The notes beneath the pieces were generated by a model. That model worked only from the letters and a program-made list of their open reading frames with translations. It searched no databases and was not told where the DNA came from. From positions 1-38,191 of the IMG/VR virus record IMGVR_UViG_3300029286_000123: a stretch of DNA of 38,191 nucleotides, one strand, 5' to 3'. Source of the DNA: a virus. A program made the position numbers and the translations under genes. Shown here one piece after another: positions 7,019 to 13,731 of this stretch; the stretch's first letter is position 1, and each line of letters starts with the position of its first letter.

Positions 7019-7900
7019 ATGGCTACCGGGTGGGGTTCGGGTGCATGGGGTGATGGTACATGGGGTGGGCTTGGTGAAACCCTAACGGGCGTTGCTGCGT
7101 CTGGATCTGTAGGTGACGTTGTTTTTGGTTTGAGTTTGTCTGGAGTTGGTTCTACTGGCGCTGTTGGTTTAGTAGCGGTTGATGAAAGGCAGTTAGCTCT
7201 TACGGGGGTATCTGCTTCGGGAAGCGCAGGAGATGTAACTGAAACTGTCTCTCCCGCTGGATTGGGCGTTACGGCTTCTGGTGCAGTAGGCGCTGTAGTA
7301 GTTGATGAAAGACAAATAGCCCTTACTGGTGTTGCTGCTGCGGGTAATGTTGGAACGCTTGTTTATGGGGCCGTTGTTAGCGGTACAGAAGCATTAGGTG
7401 TTGTTGGATCTGTAGCTGTTGATGAAAGACAGATTGCTCTTACAGGTGTTGAGGCATCAGGTAGCGCAGGGATAGTTGCAATATCAAAAGGGCTATCCGG
7501 AGCTGAGGCTACTGGAAATGTTGGTGGATCTTCCGGATGGGGAGATTATGGCTGGGGCGTAGGCACCTGGGGTGGAACAAACCTACCGCTACAGACAATA
7601 ACTTCCGTAGCTCTAGTTGGGGTTGAATCGTCTGGAGCTGTGGGTGTAGAAACACCAGCAACAGAAAAGCAGCTATCTGGCGTTGTTGCATCTGGGGTAG
7701 CGGGGACTGCAGGAACTAATACACAAATCCCCATTACAGGCGTTGTAGCAAATGGCGCTGCAGGCAATGTTCTAGGGCAGCACCTTATTGCAATAACTGG
7801 CTGTCAAGCTATGGGTAATGTGGGCACGCTGCAAGTATTTTATTGGTCTTTAATTGATGACAACCAGACACCAAACTGGCAACATGTGGTAACCGAATAG
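7019..7900 (+). CDS. Repeat-rich tail-fibre-like protein with GWG motifs
   Basis: The 293-residue product begins ATGWGSGAWGDGTWGG and repeats the motif near residue 173 as GWGDYGWGVGTWGG. Between them are three copies of VDERQ-ALTGV (first bases near 7178, 7301 and 7418, spaced 123 and 117 bases), each followed by SGSAGDV-like Gly/Ala turns. The whole has low charge and is built from short strands. A similar GWG.GAWG.GTWG motif occurs in the protein coded at 15003-17111. The order ahead of a fibre gene and the DGR target suggests a fibre, fibre-base or tail spike component. Family name unknown. Confidence 0.55.
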   Translation: MATGWGSGAWGDGTWGGLGETLTGVAASGSVGDVVFGLSLSGVGSTGAVGLVAVDERQLALTGVSASGSAGDVTETVSPAGLGVTASGAVGAVVVDERQIALTGVAAAGNVGTLVYGAVVSGTEALGVVGSVAVDERQIALTGVEASGSAGIVAISKGLSGAEATGNVGGSSGWGDYGWGVGTWGGTNLPLQTITSVALVGVESSGAVGVETPATEKQLSGVVASGVAGTAGTNTQIPITGVVANGAAGNVLGQHLIAITGCQAMGNVGTLQVFYWSLIDDNQTPNWQHVVTE

Positions 7901-7911
7901 GAGTTGAATTA

Positions 7912-9246
7912 ATGGCTACAACCAATTACACCACCCTTCTGGGCCTAGCCCTTCCCACTACAGGGGATCTATCGGGCACTTGGGGTACAGAAGTTAACAC
8001 CGCGATTACATCGTTGCTTGACACTGCCGTAGCTGGCACGACGACTCTCAGTGCGGATACAGACGTAACATTGTCTACCACCAATGGTGCGGCAAACCAG
8101 GCTCGCAGTGCAGTTATTCTGTGGACTGCTACTGGATCAACAACGCGGAACATCACCGCGCCAGCCCAAAGCAAGGCATACGTTGTTATTAATGCAACGG
8201 GCGGAAGCCAGTCAATTGTCATTCGAGGCGCCGGTCCCACTACGGGTGTGACAATCCCGGCCGGTACTAAAGCTCTTGTAGCTTGGAATGGTTCTGACTT
8301 TGTAACGGTCTCTTCTACGTTTTTTGCTTCCCCCTTGGCTGTAACGGGTAACTCTACCGCCGGCGCTGAAATTCGTTTGCCGGAAGACACCGACAATGGC
8401 AGCAACTACGTTGCGTTGAAAGCGGCAGACACACTCGCGGGAAATGTCACATTTACCCTTCCAAATGCAGATGGCACAAACGGACAGGTGCTTCAAACAA
8501 ACGGCAGTGGCGTTCTGAGTTTTGTATCGGGATCCTCACTTGCAACTCCATTGGCTGTTGTAGGGAATGCCACCGCTGGCGCAGAACTCCGCTTGCCTGA
8601 AGATACTGATAACGGGTCCAACTATGTGGCACTGAAGGCGCCAAATACATTAGCAAGCGATCTGACTTTCACCCTACCGTCGGCGGATGGGACTAATGGT
8701 CAGGTTCTGCAAACCAATGGCTCTGGTGCGCTGAGTTTTGTATCCGGTGCATCTTTGGCAACCCCCCTTGCTGTTATTGGAAATAGCAGTGCTGGTGCAG
8801 AACTGCGTTTGCCAGAAGATACCGACAACGGCAGTAACTATGTTGCGCTAAAAGCCCCTGATAGCCTTGCTGCTGACTACACATGTACGCTTCCAGACGA
8901 GACTTGCACTCTTGGGTTTAGGAATATCCCGCAGAACTCTCAATCTGCTGCATACACGCTTGTTCTAGCGGATTCCGGTAAGCATATCCTGCACCCATCT
9001 GCTGATACGACCGCACGCACGTTTACTATTCCTGCTAACAGTAGCGTGGCTTTCCCTATTGGGACTGCTATTACGTTTATCAATCAAAACGGCGCTGGTG
9101 TTGTAACTATTGCAATTACCACCGACACAATGCGATTGTCACCTGCTGGTACTACTGGTAGCCGAACTCTTGCGGCTAACGGTTCGGCAACTTGCATTAA
9201 AGTTACTAGCACTGAATGGATTATCTCAGGGAGTGGTTTGACATGA
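7912..9246 (+). CDS. Tail fibre protein with three 72-residue repeats
   Basis: The 444-residue protein starts with TTNYTTLLGLALPTTGDLSG-TWG, the N-terminal type seen in several podovirus tail-fibre genes. It carries three copies of a 72-residue module (starting at bases 8335, 8551 and 8767, each 216 bases on) with AGAE-RLPEDTDNGSNYVALK, TFTLP-ADGTNGQVLQTNG and SFVSG. The third copy breaks off near base 8900, where CTLPDETCTLGF replaces the usual end. The rest, residues 340-444, is beta-rich. It overlaps the lectin gene as ATGA, so the fibre and its probable tip are made together. Confidence 0.7.
   Translation: MATTNYTTLLGLALPTTGDLSGTWGTEVNTAITSLLDTAVAGTTTLSADTDVTLSTTNGAANQARSAVILWTATGSTTRNITAPAQSKAYVVINATGGSQSIVIRGAGPTTGVTIPAGTKALVAWNGSDFVTVSSTFFASPLAVTGNSTAGAEIRLPEDTDNGSNYVALKAADTLAGNVTFTLPNADGTNGQVLQTNGSGVLSFVSGSSLATPLAVVGNATAGAELRLPEDTDNGSNYVALKAPNTLASDLTFTLPSADGTNGQVLQTNGSGALSFVSGASLATPLAVIGNSSAGAELRLPEDTDNGSNYVALKAPDSLAADYTCTLPDETCTLGFRNIPQNSQSAAYTLVLADSGKHILHPSADTTARTFTIPANSSVAFPIGTAITFINQNGAGVVTIAITTDTMRLSPAGTTGSRTLAANGSATCIKVTSTEWIISGSGLT
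8335..8910 (+). repeat. Three tandem 216-bp repeats inside the fibre gene
   Basis: Copies begin at 8335, 8551 and 8767. Shared features are GCTGGCGC/GCAGAA-type starts and repeated ADGTNGQVLQTNGSG in the first two. Copy 1 and 2 are close over their full length; copy 3 keeps the first two thirds and then diverges. The bases differ at many third positions, so the repeats are not recent exact duplications. Confidence 0.8.
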
Positions 9247-9887
9247 GCGGCGTATCTCAAGCTGTATTTATGAACCAGAGGTCGTTTGGCCCGCCACCGC
9301 CGGGTGCGATTGGTTCTGCGTATGAGGGCGGGTATTACGCAGGTCAGATTTCAACCGCTGGCAATGGGGTTGCAGATTTTTATTTAGTTGTTGCCCCAAA
9401 ATCTTCTGGCGAAAATTCATCTAAACAATGGAAAACCACAAATACGTCCACAGCGGGAACATCTTCGGTTATTGACGGCCCAACCAATAGCGCTAACATG
9501 AACAATGCAAGCCATCCAGCGGCGCAGTTCTGTAAAGGCTTGACCATTGGCGGCTTTACTGACTGGTACATGCCCGCAAAAAACGAACTTGAAGTGTGTT
9601 ATTACAACCTAAAACCCACTACAGCGGGCAATGACACCGGCGCAGGCGTTAACGCCAACGCTGTGCCCAGAAGGGATAGTAGTTACACTTCGGGAACACC
9701 TGCGCAAACTTCGGCGGCGGCGTTTGTAACTGGTGGTGCAGAAGAGTTTGCGGCTGGCAGTTACTGGTCTAGTACTGAGCCTTCTGCGACGGGCGCATGG
9801 AGACAGTTCTTCGGTGGCGGCAACCAGAACTACGACAATAAGGACTATTCGACCCGGGTTCGAGCAGTTCGGAGATTGCCCGTTTAA
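9243..9887 (+). CDS. DGR variable protein, C-type-lectin-like fibre tip
   Basis: The ATG at 9243 overlaps the fibre stop (ATGA); the earlier in-frame ATG at 9216 lies in the fibre gene and is rejected. The 214-residue product has a linker (residues 1-55), then a domain with GGFTDWYMPAKNELEVCYYN and a C-terminal SYWSSTEPSATGAWRQF and RVRAVRRLPV. The DWY-P-K-EL and YWSSTE...VRAVR signatures belong to DUF1566/C-type-lectin-like domains, the commonest DGR target fold. The last 45 residues are written by the retroelement (VR 9746-9876). The product would sit at the tail or fibre tip and contact the host receptor; that location is inferred from its coupling to the fibre gene. Confidence 0.85.
   Translation: MSGVSQAVFMNQRSFGPPPPGAIGSAYEGGYYAGQISTAGNGVADFYLVVAPKSSGENSSKQWKTTNTSTAGTSSVIDGPTNSANMNNASHPAAQFCKGLTIGGFTDWYMPAKNELEVCYYNLKPTTAGNDTGAGVNANAVPRRDSSYTSGTPAQTSAAAFVTGGAEEFAAGSYWSSTEPSATGAWRQFFGGGNQNYDNKDYSTRVRAVRRLPV
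9746..9876 (+). repeat. DGR variable region (VR)
   Basis: This 131-bp 3' end of the lectin gene aligns without gaps to the TR at 10398-10528 (constant offset of 652). In the first 127 positions there are 20 mismatches and every one is an adenine in TR: 13 became G, 4 T and 3... by my alignment G is most frequent, followed by T and C. The only mismatch not at an adenine is 9873 (A) against 10525 (C), at the 3' border. The unchanged stretch at 9854-9872 marks the end where homing would begin (IMH-like). Confidence 0.92.
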
Positions 9888-9908
9888 TTCTTTAATTCTT
9901 TTCTTTGC

Positions 9909-10268
9909 ATGGCACAGTACAAACACTTACCAATATACAAGACAACCTACCAGTTGCTTGAAATGGTAACGCGCAAAACTAAAGATTTTCCCCGTGATTT
10001 TAAATACTCACTAGGGGACAAGATTAGAAATGAGTGCATTGAATTGGTTGTGTTTATTTATAAAGCCAACACACTGCGCCAGCAAAGAAAAGAGCACTTA
10101 CAGCAAATACTTGAAAGAGTGCAGGTCATTGAATTAATGCTTCGGCTTGCCAAAGACTTGCGTTTGCTTAATGTTACCGTTTTTTCCGAAATCGTCTTGT
10201 TGACTGACTCGCTTGCGCGTCAGGCACAAGGATGGATTACACATACACCAGACTTGAGGGCGGAATAA
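9909..10268 (+). CDS. avd: DGR accessory variability determinant (Avd)
   Basis: This 119-residue protein is all alpha helix by composition and contains YKTTYQLLEMVTRKTKDFPR followed by DFKYSLGDKIRNECIELVVF, the signature of the bacterial accessory variability determinant/S23 four-helix bundle family. Avd forms a pentamer that binds the DGR RNA and the reverse transcriptase and is needed for cDNA synthesis. It lies between VR and TR, as in the Bordetella phage BPP-1 layout. The first ATG has no recognisable Shine-Dalgarno sequence upstream, only a pyrimidine-rich tract with two TTTAATTC copies at 9883-9898, so the translation start is the least certain point. High positive charge (many Arg and Lys) fits RNA binding. 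Confidence 0.9.
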   Translation: MAQYKHLPIYKTTYQLLEMVTRKTKDFPRDFKYSLGDKIRNECIELVVFIYKANTLRQQRKEHLQQILERVQVIELMLRLAKDLRLLNVTVFSEIVLLTDSLARQAQGWITHTPDLRAE

Positions 10269-10538
10269 CGATGATTACGGTGATCGTTAGCGACCCATCT
10301 ATCTCGGGCCATGCCCGTTGGGAAACCAACGAAAGGGCGCAAGCCAATCTCAGTGTGGAAAAATCTGCATTGCGTTGTGTGAGTGCATGGCCTTTGCGTT
10401 TGCGGCTGACAATTACTGGTCTAGTACTGAGAATTCTGCAACGAACGCATGGAAACAGAACTTCAATAACGGCAACCAGAACAACAACAATAAGAACAAT
10501 TCAAACCGGGTTCGAGCAGTTCGGCGATGGAGCCAAGT
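10269..10538 (+). ncRNA. DGR template RNA region (leader, TR and RT leader)
   Basis: No protein gene is convincing between avd and the reverse transcriptase. The stretch should be transcribed as the DGR RNA. Its 5' part carries CGTTGG (10316-10321), GAAA (10322-10325) and CCAACG (10326-10331): a perfect 6-bp stem with a GNRA tetraloop. CGGGC at 10305-10309 and GCCCG at 10313-10317 form a competing stem around CAT. The TR itself runs 10398-10528. Its 3' end merges with the Shine-Dalgarno sequence (GGAG at 10529-10532) of the RT gene. Extent of the RNA is inferred from the layout of known DGRs. Confidence 0.7.
10398..10528 (+). repeat. DGR template repeat (TR)
   Basis: The TR pairs with VR (9746-9876) and is very rich in adenine, with 46 adenines in the 127-bp core by direct count; 20 of them are changed in VR. 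In the frame homologous to VR it reads ADNYWSSTENSATNAWKQN, then NGNQNNNNKNNSNRVRAVRR. The many AAY codons are typical, since changing the two As lets an Asn codon become many other residues without making a stop. TR differs from VR at 10525 (C against A), the sort of difference that sets TR apart from VR near the homing initiation site. Confidence 0.92.
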
Positions 10539-11657
10539 ATGCAGTGTGATCTGTCAATTTCGGAAGTTTTTCAGGCGTATTACGACTGCCGAAAGGCAAA
10601 GCGCAATACATGGAATGCAATTGAGTTTGAAAGTCAACTTGAGCGCAACCTGATGGACTTGTACTACGAGCTGGTGGCTGGCAATTACCAACCGGGGCGA
10701 TCCATCATGTTTGTCGTCACCAGACCTAAGGCGCGTGAAGTTTGGGCTGCAAATTTTAAGGACAGGGTTGTACACCACATTTTGTACAACCGCTACTCGG
10801 GCCACTTTTACCGGCGATTTATTCATGACAGCTACGCCTGCATCCCTGAAAAGGGCACACTCCGCGCAGCCAATCGTGTGCAACATTTCATTCGGTCGGC
10901 CACTCAAAATCACACTCGTCCGGCGTGGTTCTTAAAGGCTGACGTAGCAAATTTTTTTGTGTCTATTGACAAGTCAATTTTGGACGCCATGCTGGCGCGG
11001 CACATCACCGACCCGTGGTGGATGGCCTTGACACGGACAATCTTGCACAAAGACCCAAAAGAAAATGTTTACATCAAGAGCGATGCGTCGTTACTTTCTA
11101 AAGTACCCGCTCACAAAAGTTTGCTCAACGCCACAGCTGGTTTTGGTCTGCCGATTGGCAATCTGTCCAGTCAGTTCTTTGCCAACGTCTATCTGGATGC
11201 GCTAGATCAGTACGCCAAGAACACGCTAAAGCTGCGGCATTACGCCCGTTATGTCGATGACATCGTGGTGATCGGCGGAAGCGGAACCGATTTGAACGAG
11301 GCTTATGAAAAAATGTCGGTTTTTGCCGAGACACATCTTGCCGTCAAGTTTCACCCTAACAAAAAAGAAATTAATCGGGTTGAGGTGGGAATAAACTTTG
11401 TAGGCTATATTATTAAACCTTGGTGTAAATACATTCGCCGATCCACGATTGCCAATATGTACAAGCGCACTGCACTGCATTCTGAATTTGAGCCTCTGCG
11501 TGCAACGGTCAACAGTTATTTTGGTATGTTACGGCACGCTAACGCTTTTAAAGAACGCAAGCGTGCAGCAACACACCTTGGTAAATCCGGCTGCTGGTTT
11601 GATGGCCAGCTTACAAAACTTGTCAGATTAGGAGCATCACAATGCACATCGTCGTAA
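10539..11657 (+). CDS. DGR reverse transcriptase
   Basis: Start at ATG 10539 is chosen since GGAG lies six bases upstream; the earlier in-frame ATG at 10527 sits inside the TR end. The 372-residue protein has the DGR-type fingers/palm: catalytic Asp135 in LKADVANFF, GLPIGNLSSQ at 203-212 (motif 4, with the NLSSQ form specific to the DGR/group II-like branch), and YVDD at 238-241 with both catalytic Asp residues. It lacks RNase H, maturase and endonuclease domains, as DGR enzymes do. It copies the TR RNA while misincorporating at adenines, together with Avd, and the cDNA replaces VR. Its last 16 bases overlap the next gene. Confidence 0.93.
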   Translation: MQCDLSISEVFQAYYDCRKAKRNTWNAIEFESQLERNLMDLYYELVAGNYQPGRSIMFVVTRPKAREVWAANFKDRVVHHILYNRYSGHFYRRFIHDSYACIPEKGTLRAANRVQHFIRSATQNHTRPAWFLKADVANFFVSIDKSILDAMLARHITDPWWMALTRTILHKDPKENVYIKSDASLLSKVPAHKSLLNATAGFGLPIGNLSSQFFANVYLDALDQYAKNTLKLRHYARYVDDIVVIGGSGTDLNEAYEKMSVFAETHLAVKFHPNKKEINRVEVGINFVGYIIKPWCKYIRRSTIANMYKRTALHSEFEPLRATVNSYFGMLRHANAFKERKRAATHLGKSGCWFDGQLTKLVRLGASQCTSS

Positions 11658-12076
11658 CCGAAGTTGACCACAACACCCGCATCCCTTGCACTGTCGAGCC
11701 ACAGCGCACAGGGCCATCCATGCCAGCCGTCAAAGGCTTGCGCATCATCTGGCAAGACAAGTCCACATGGCCTGTCCCAACAGATTCCACAGGCACATAC
11801 CTGCGTGCGCCCAAGTACTACGGCACCTGTGATGACGACGCCGATACAAACATTCCCGGCGTGTTGGAAGTCCTGACCGAGACCGAGTGGAACGAGCGCC
11901 GTGTTGCAGAGCACGAAGCTACACGCCCGTACCCATCGTGGATCGGCTACTTGGACACCATGAGCTGGGGCGCTCCAGTACCCCGTCCTATTGATGCCAT
12001 CATGAACGGTGGCAACGTGCGTTACCAGTGGGACGAGGCCACAGTCAACTGGGTGCCAATGGAACCACAGGCATGA
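11642..12076 (+). CDS. Unknown protein downstream of the DGR
   Basis: GGAG at 11631-11634 is seven bases upstream of the ATG, and the gene overlaps the RT gene by 16 bases. The 144-residue product is acidic and Trp-rich. It has PAVKGLRIIWQDKSTWPVP, a DDDADTN stretch, WNERRVAEHEATRPYP and an ending YQWDEATVNWVPMEPQA. The last pattern resembles C-terminal tails of small proteins coded after tail-fibre genes, which can be fibre assembly factors; I do not recognise a defined family. Position between the DGR and the sulfotransferase is the chief reason for interest. Confidence 0.45.
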   Translation: MHIVVTEVDHNTRIPCTVEPQRTGPSMPAVKGLRIIWQDKSTWPVPTDSTGTYLRAPKYYGTCDDDADTNIPGVLEVLTETEWNERRVAEHEATRPYPSWIGYLDTMSWGAPVPRPIDAIMNGGNVRYQWDEATVNWVPMEPQA

Positions 12077-12891
12077 AAGAGTTCTTCTTCATCTCGGGAC
12101 TGCCACGGTCAGGCTCAACCCTGCTGTCGGCCATCTTGCGCCAGAACCCTGAGTTCTACGCAGACATCTCCTCGCCCGTGCAAGGCTTGGTGGCATCGAC
12201 CATCAACGTCATCACGGGCAGTGAGAGCAACCACCTGATTGATGAAGATCGCCGCAAGAGCATCCTGCGGGCCATGTTCAACGCCTACTACGACGCTGTT
12301 GAGCCGCCCATCGTGTTCGACACCAGCCGGGGCTGGACATCCAAGACATCTCTCCTGAAGACCCTGTACCCACAGACCAAGATCATCTGCTGCGTGCGGG
12401 ACTTGCCGTGGATACTGGACAGCTTTGAGCGGATCGCGGCCAAGAACACTTTGTGGAACGCCAGCCTGACGGATGACGAATCTAGCCAAACAGTCACCAC
12501 CCGGTGCGATGCGCTGATGGATGTGAAAAAGCAAGGTCAGGTGGTCAAGCCCTACTACTTCTTGGAAGAGGGTCTGCTCTTAAACCCCGACATGATCATG
12601 CTGGTGGAGTACGAGATGCTGTGCAAGCAGCCCGAGAGCGTGATGCGGGAGTTGTATGGCTTCATTGGCAAACCGTATTTCGACCACGATTACATGAACG
12701 TCGAGTACGATAACGAGGTGTACGACAAGGCGCTGAACATGAAGAGCTTGCACACAGTCCGCAAGCAAGTGTCGTGGCAAGAGCGCCCCACCATCCTGCC
12801 CAAGTCGGTGTGGGAGAAGTACTCAGGCAAGGAGTTCTGGCGCAAACCCGCCGAAGTGGAAGGGTTTAAGGTTCGCTGGGAACAAGCATGA
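12073..12891 (+). CDS. PAPS-dependent sulfotransferase
   Basis: The start at 12073 overlaps the previous stop as ATGA. The 272-residue protein begins MKEFFFISGLPRSGSTLLSA: Gly9-Leu-Pro-Arg-Ser-Gly-Ser-Thr16 is the 5'-phosphosulfate-binding loop. VRDLPWILDSFER, starting at Val108, is the 3'-phosphate-binding region. Later Tyr/Trp-rich segments end with FWRKPAEVEGFKVRWEQA. These features place it in the sulfotransferase family that moves sulfate from PAPS to an acceptor hydroxyl or amine. The acceptor is unknown; candidates are the host surface glycan, or the phage fibre. One line of the gene (12121-12180) is 37 of 60 G+C against 23 of 60 in the next gene (12961-13020), so the two may have different origins. 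Confidence 0.88.
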   Translation: MKEFFFISGLPRSGSTLLSAILRQNPEFYADISSPVQGLVASTINVITGSESNHLIDEDRRKSILRAMFNAYYDAVEPPIVFDTSRGWTSKTSLLKTLYPQTKIICCVRDLPWILDSFERIAAKNTLWNASLTDDESSQTVTTRCDALMDVKKQGQVVKPYYFLEEGLLLNPDMIMLVEYEMLCKQPESVMRELYGFIGKPYFDHDYMNVEYDNEVYDKALNMKSLHTVRKQVSWQERPTILPKSVWEKYSGKEFWRKPAEVEGFKVRWEQA

Positions 12892-13274
12892 GAGTGCTTG
12901 TCATGGGCCTACCGGGTTCCGGTAAGACCACACTCGCTGATTCTTTACCGTTGCCGTTTGTAAGATTGAATGCAGACCAAATAAGGCAAGAAGCAAACGA
13001 TTGGGATTTCACCATTGAAGGCAGGCTGAGGCAGGCCAGACGCATGAGAGAGTTAGCTGGTGACAAAGATGTGATTGCTGACTTTGTGTGCCCTCTGCCA
13101 GAGATGCGTGAGATTTTTGATGCTGACTATGTTGTATGGATGGACACTGTTGTTGAATCAAAGCATCTTGATACGAACAGACTTTTTGTACCGCCGGAGC
13201 ATTTTGATTGCAAGGTAACAAGTTGGGATGCAAAATGGATTCAACAAATTACAACTGAGATTCTTGTTAGATAA
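12888..13274 (+). CDS. APS-kinase-like P-loop kinase
   Basis: The ATG at 12888 overlaps the sulfotransferase stop (ATGA). The 128-residue product has Walker A GLPGSGKTT (residues 8-16), then VRLNADQIRQE (a D-x-x-R motif as in adenylylsulfate kinases), RLRQARRMRELA, and ADFVCPLPEMRE, which resembles the ISPFRADR segment of APS kinase. It is short (APS kinases are about 170-200 residues), missing part of the C-terminal lid. It may phosphorylate APS to supply PAPS for the upstream sulfotransferase, which its coupling suggests. A polynucleotide-kinase-like or other P-loop kinase is the main alternative, since specificity cannot be read. Confidence 0.65.
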   Translation: MRVLVMGLPGSGKTTLADSLPLPFVRLNADQIRQEANDWDFTIEGRLRQARRMRELAGDKDVIADFVCPLPEMREIFDADYVVWMDTVVESKHLDTNRLFVPPEHFDCKVTSWDAKWIQQITTEILVR

Positions 13275-13275
13275 A

Positions 13276-13731
13276 ATGCCTCGCCTTAGCCCCGCTCTTC
13301 TCGCCCTCAGTGCTTCCGCGCTGGTGGGTATTGCTGTACATGAAGGGTATCGAGGTGAGGCATACGAGCCGGTAAAAGGTGACGTACCGACCATAGGCTT
13401 TGGCACCACAGAAGATGTAGAGATAGGGGATCGCATTACTCCAGAGCGCGCCCTGGTCCGTTTACTTAATGATGCCAATAAATTTCAAAACGCTGTACGT
13501 CGCTGTGCACCGGTGCCGATGCATCAATATGAATTTGATGCCTACGTTTCTCTAACTTATAACATCGGCGAAAACGCATTCTGTAAAAGCTCTCTGGTCA
13601 AACTACTTAACCAACAAAAGTATGAAGAAGCCTGCCAGCAGATTCTTCGTTGGGATAAATTTAAAGGGCGAGCTCTACCTGGCCTAACAAAACGCAGGCA
13701 AGAGGAGTTTAAAAAATGCTTGGGTTACTAA
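13276..13731 (+). CDS. Endolysin (lysozyme, glycoside hydrolase 24 type)
   Basis: The ATG at 13276 lies one base after the kinase stop; an earlier in-frame ATG at 13228 would run through the kinase gene. The 151-residue product has a hydrophobic N-terminus (residues 4-21) that could act as a signal-arrest-release sequence. Then HEGYRGEAYEPVKGDVPTIG, with Glu23 as catalytic acid, Asp36 and Thr39-type residues, matches phage GH24 lysozymes. SLTYNIGENAFCKSSLVKLL and ILRWDKFKGRALPGL are also typical. It would hydrolyse the peptidoglycan glycan backbone at the end of infection. It overlaps the i-spanin by 16 bases. Confidence 0.92.
   Translation: MPRLSPALLALSASALVGIAVHEGYRGEAYEPVKGDVPTIGFGTTEDVEIGDRITPERALVRLLNDANKFQNAVRRCAPVPMHQYEFDAYVSLTYNIGENAFCKSSLVKLLNQQKYEEACQQILRWDKFKGRALPGLTKRRQEEFKKCLGY

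Noticed and set aside
9216-9242. Upstream start for the lectin gene
   Set aside because: The ATG at 9216 lies in the fibre gene; the ATGA overlap at 9243 is a better start.
10507-10524. GGGTTCGAGC resembling a tRNA T-loop in TR and VR
   Set aside because: No acceptor, D or anticodon arms surround it; it is the 3' homing border of VR and TR.
10318-10653. Reading frames across the DGR template (10232-10549 and 10318-10653)
   Set aside because: The frame is open because TR mirrors the coding VR; it has Asn-rich TR sequence, overlaps the RT gene in another frame, and lacks a ribosome binding site.
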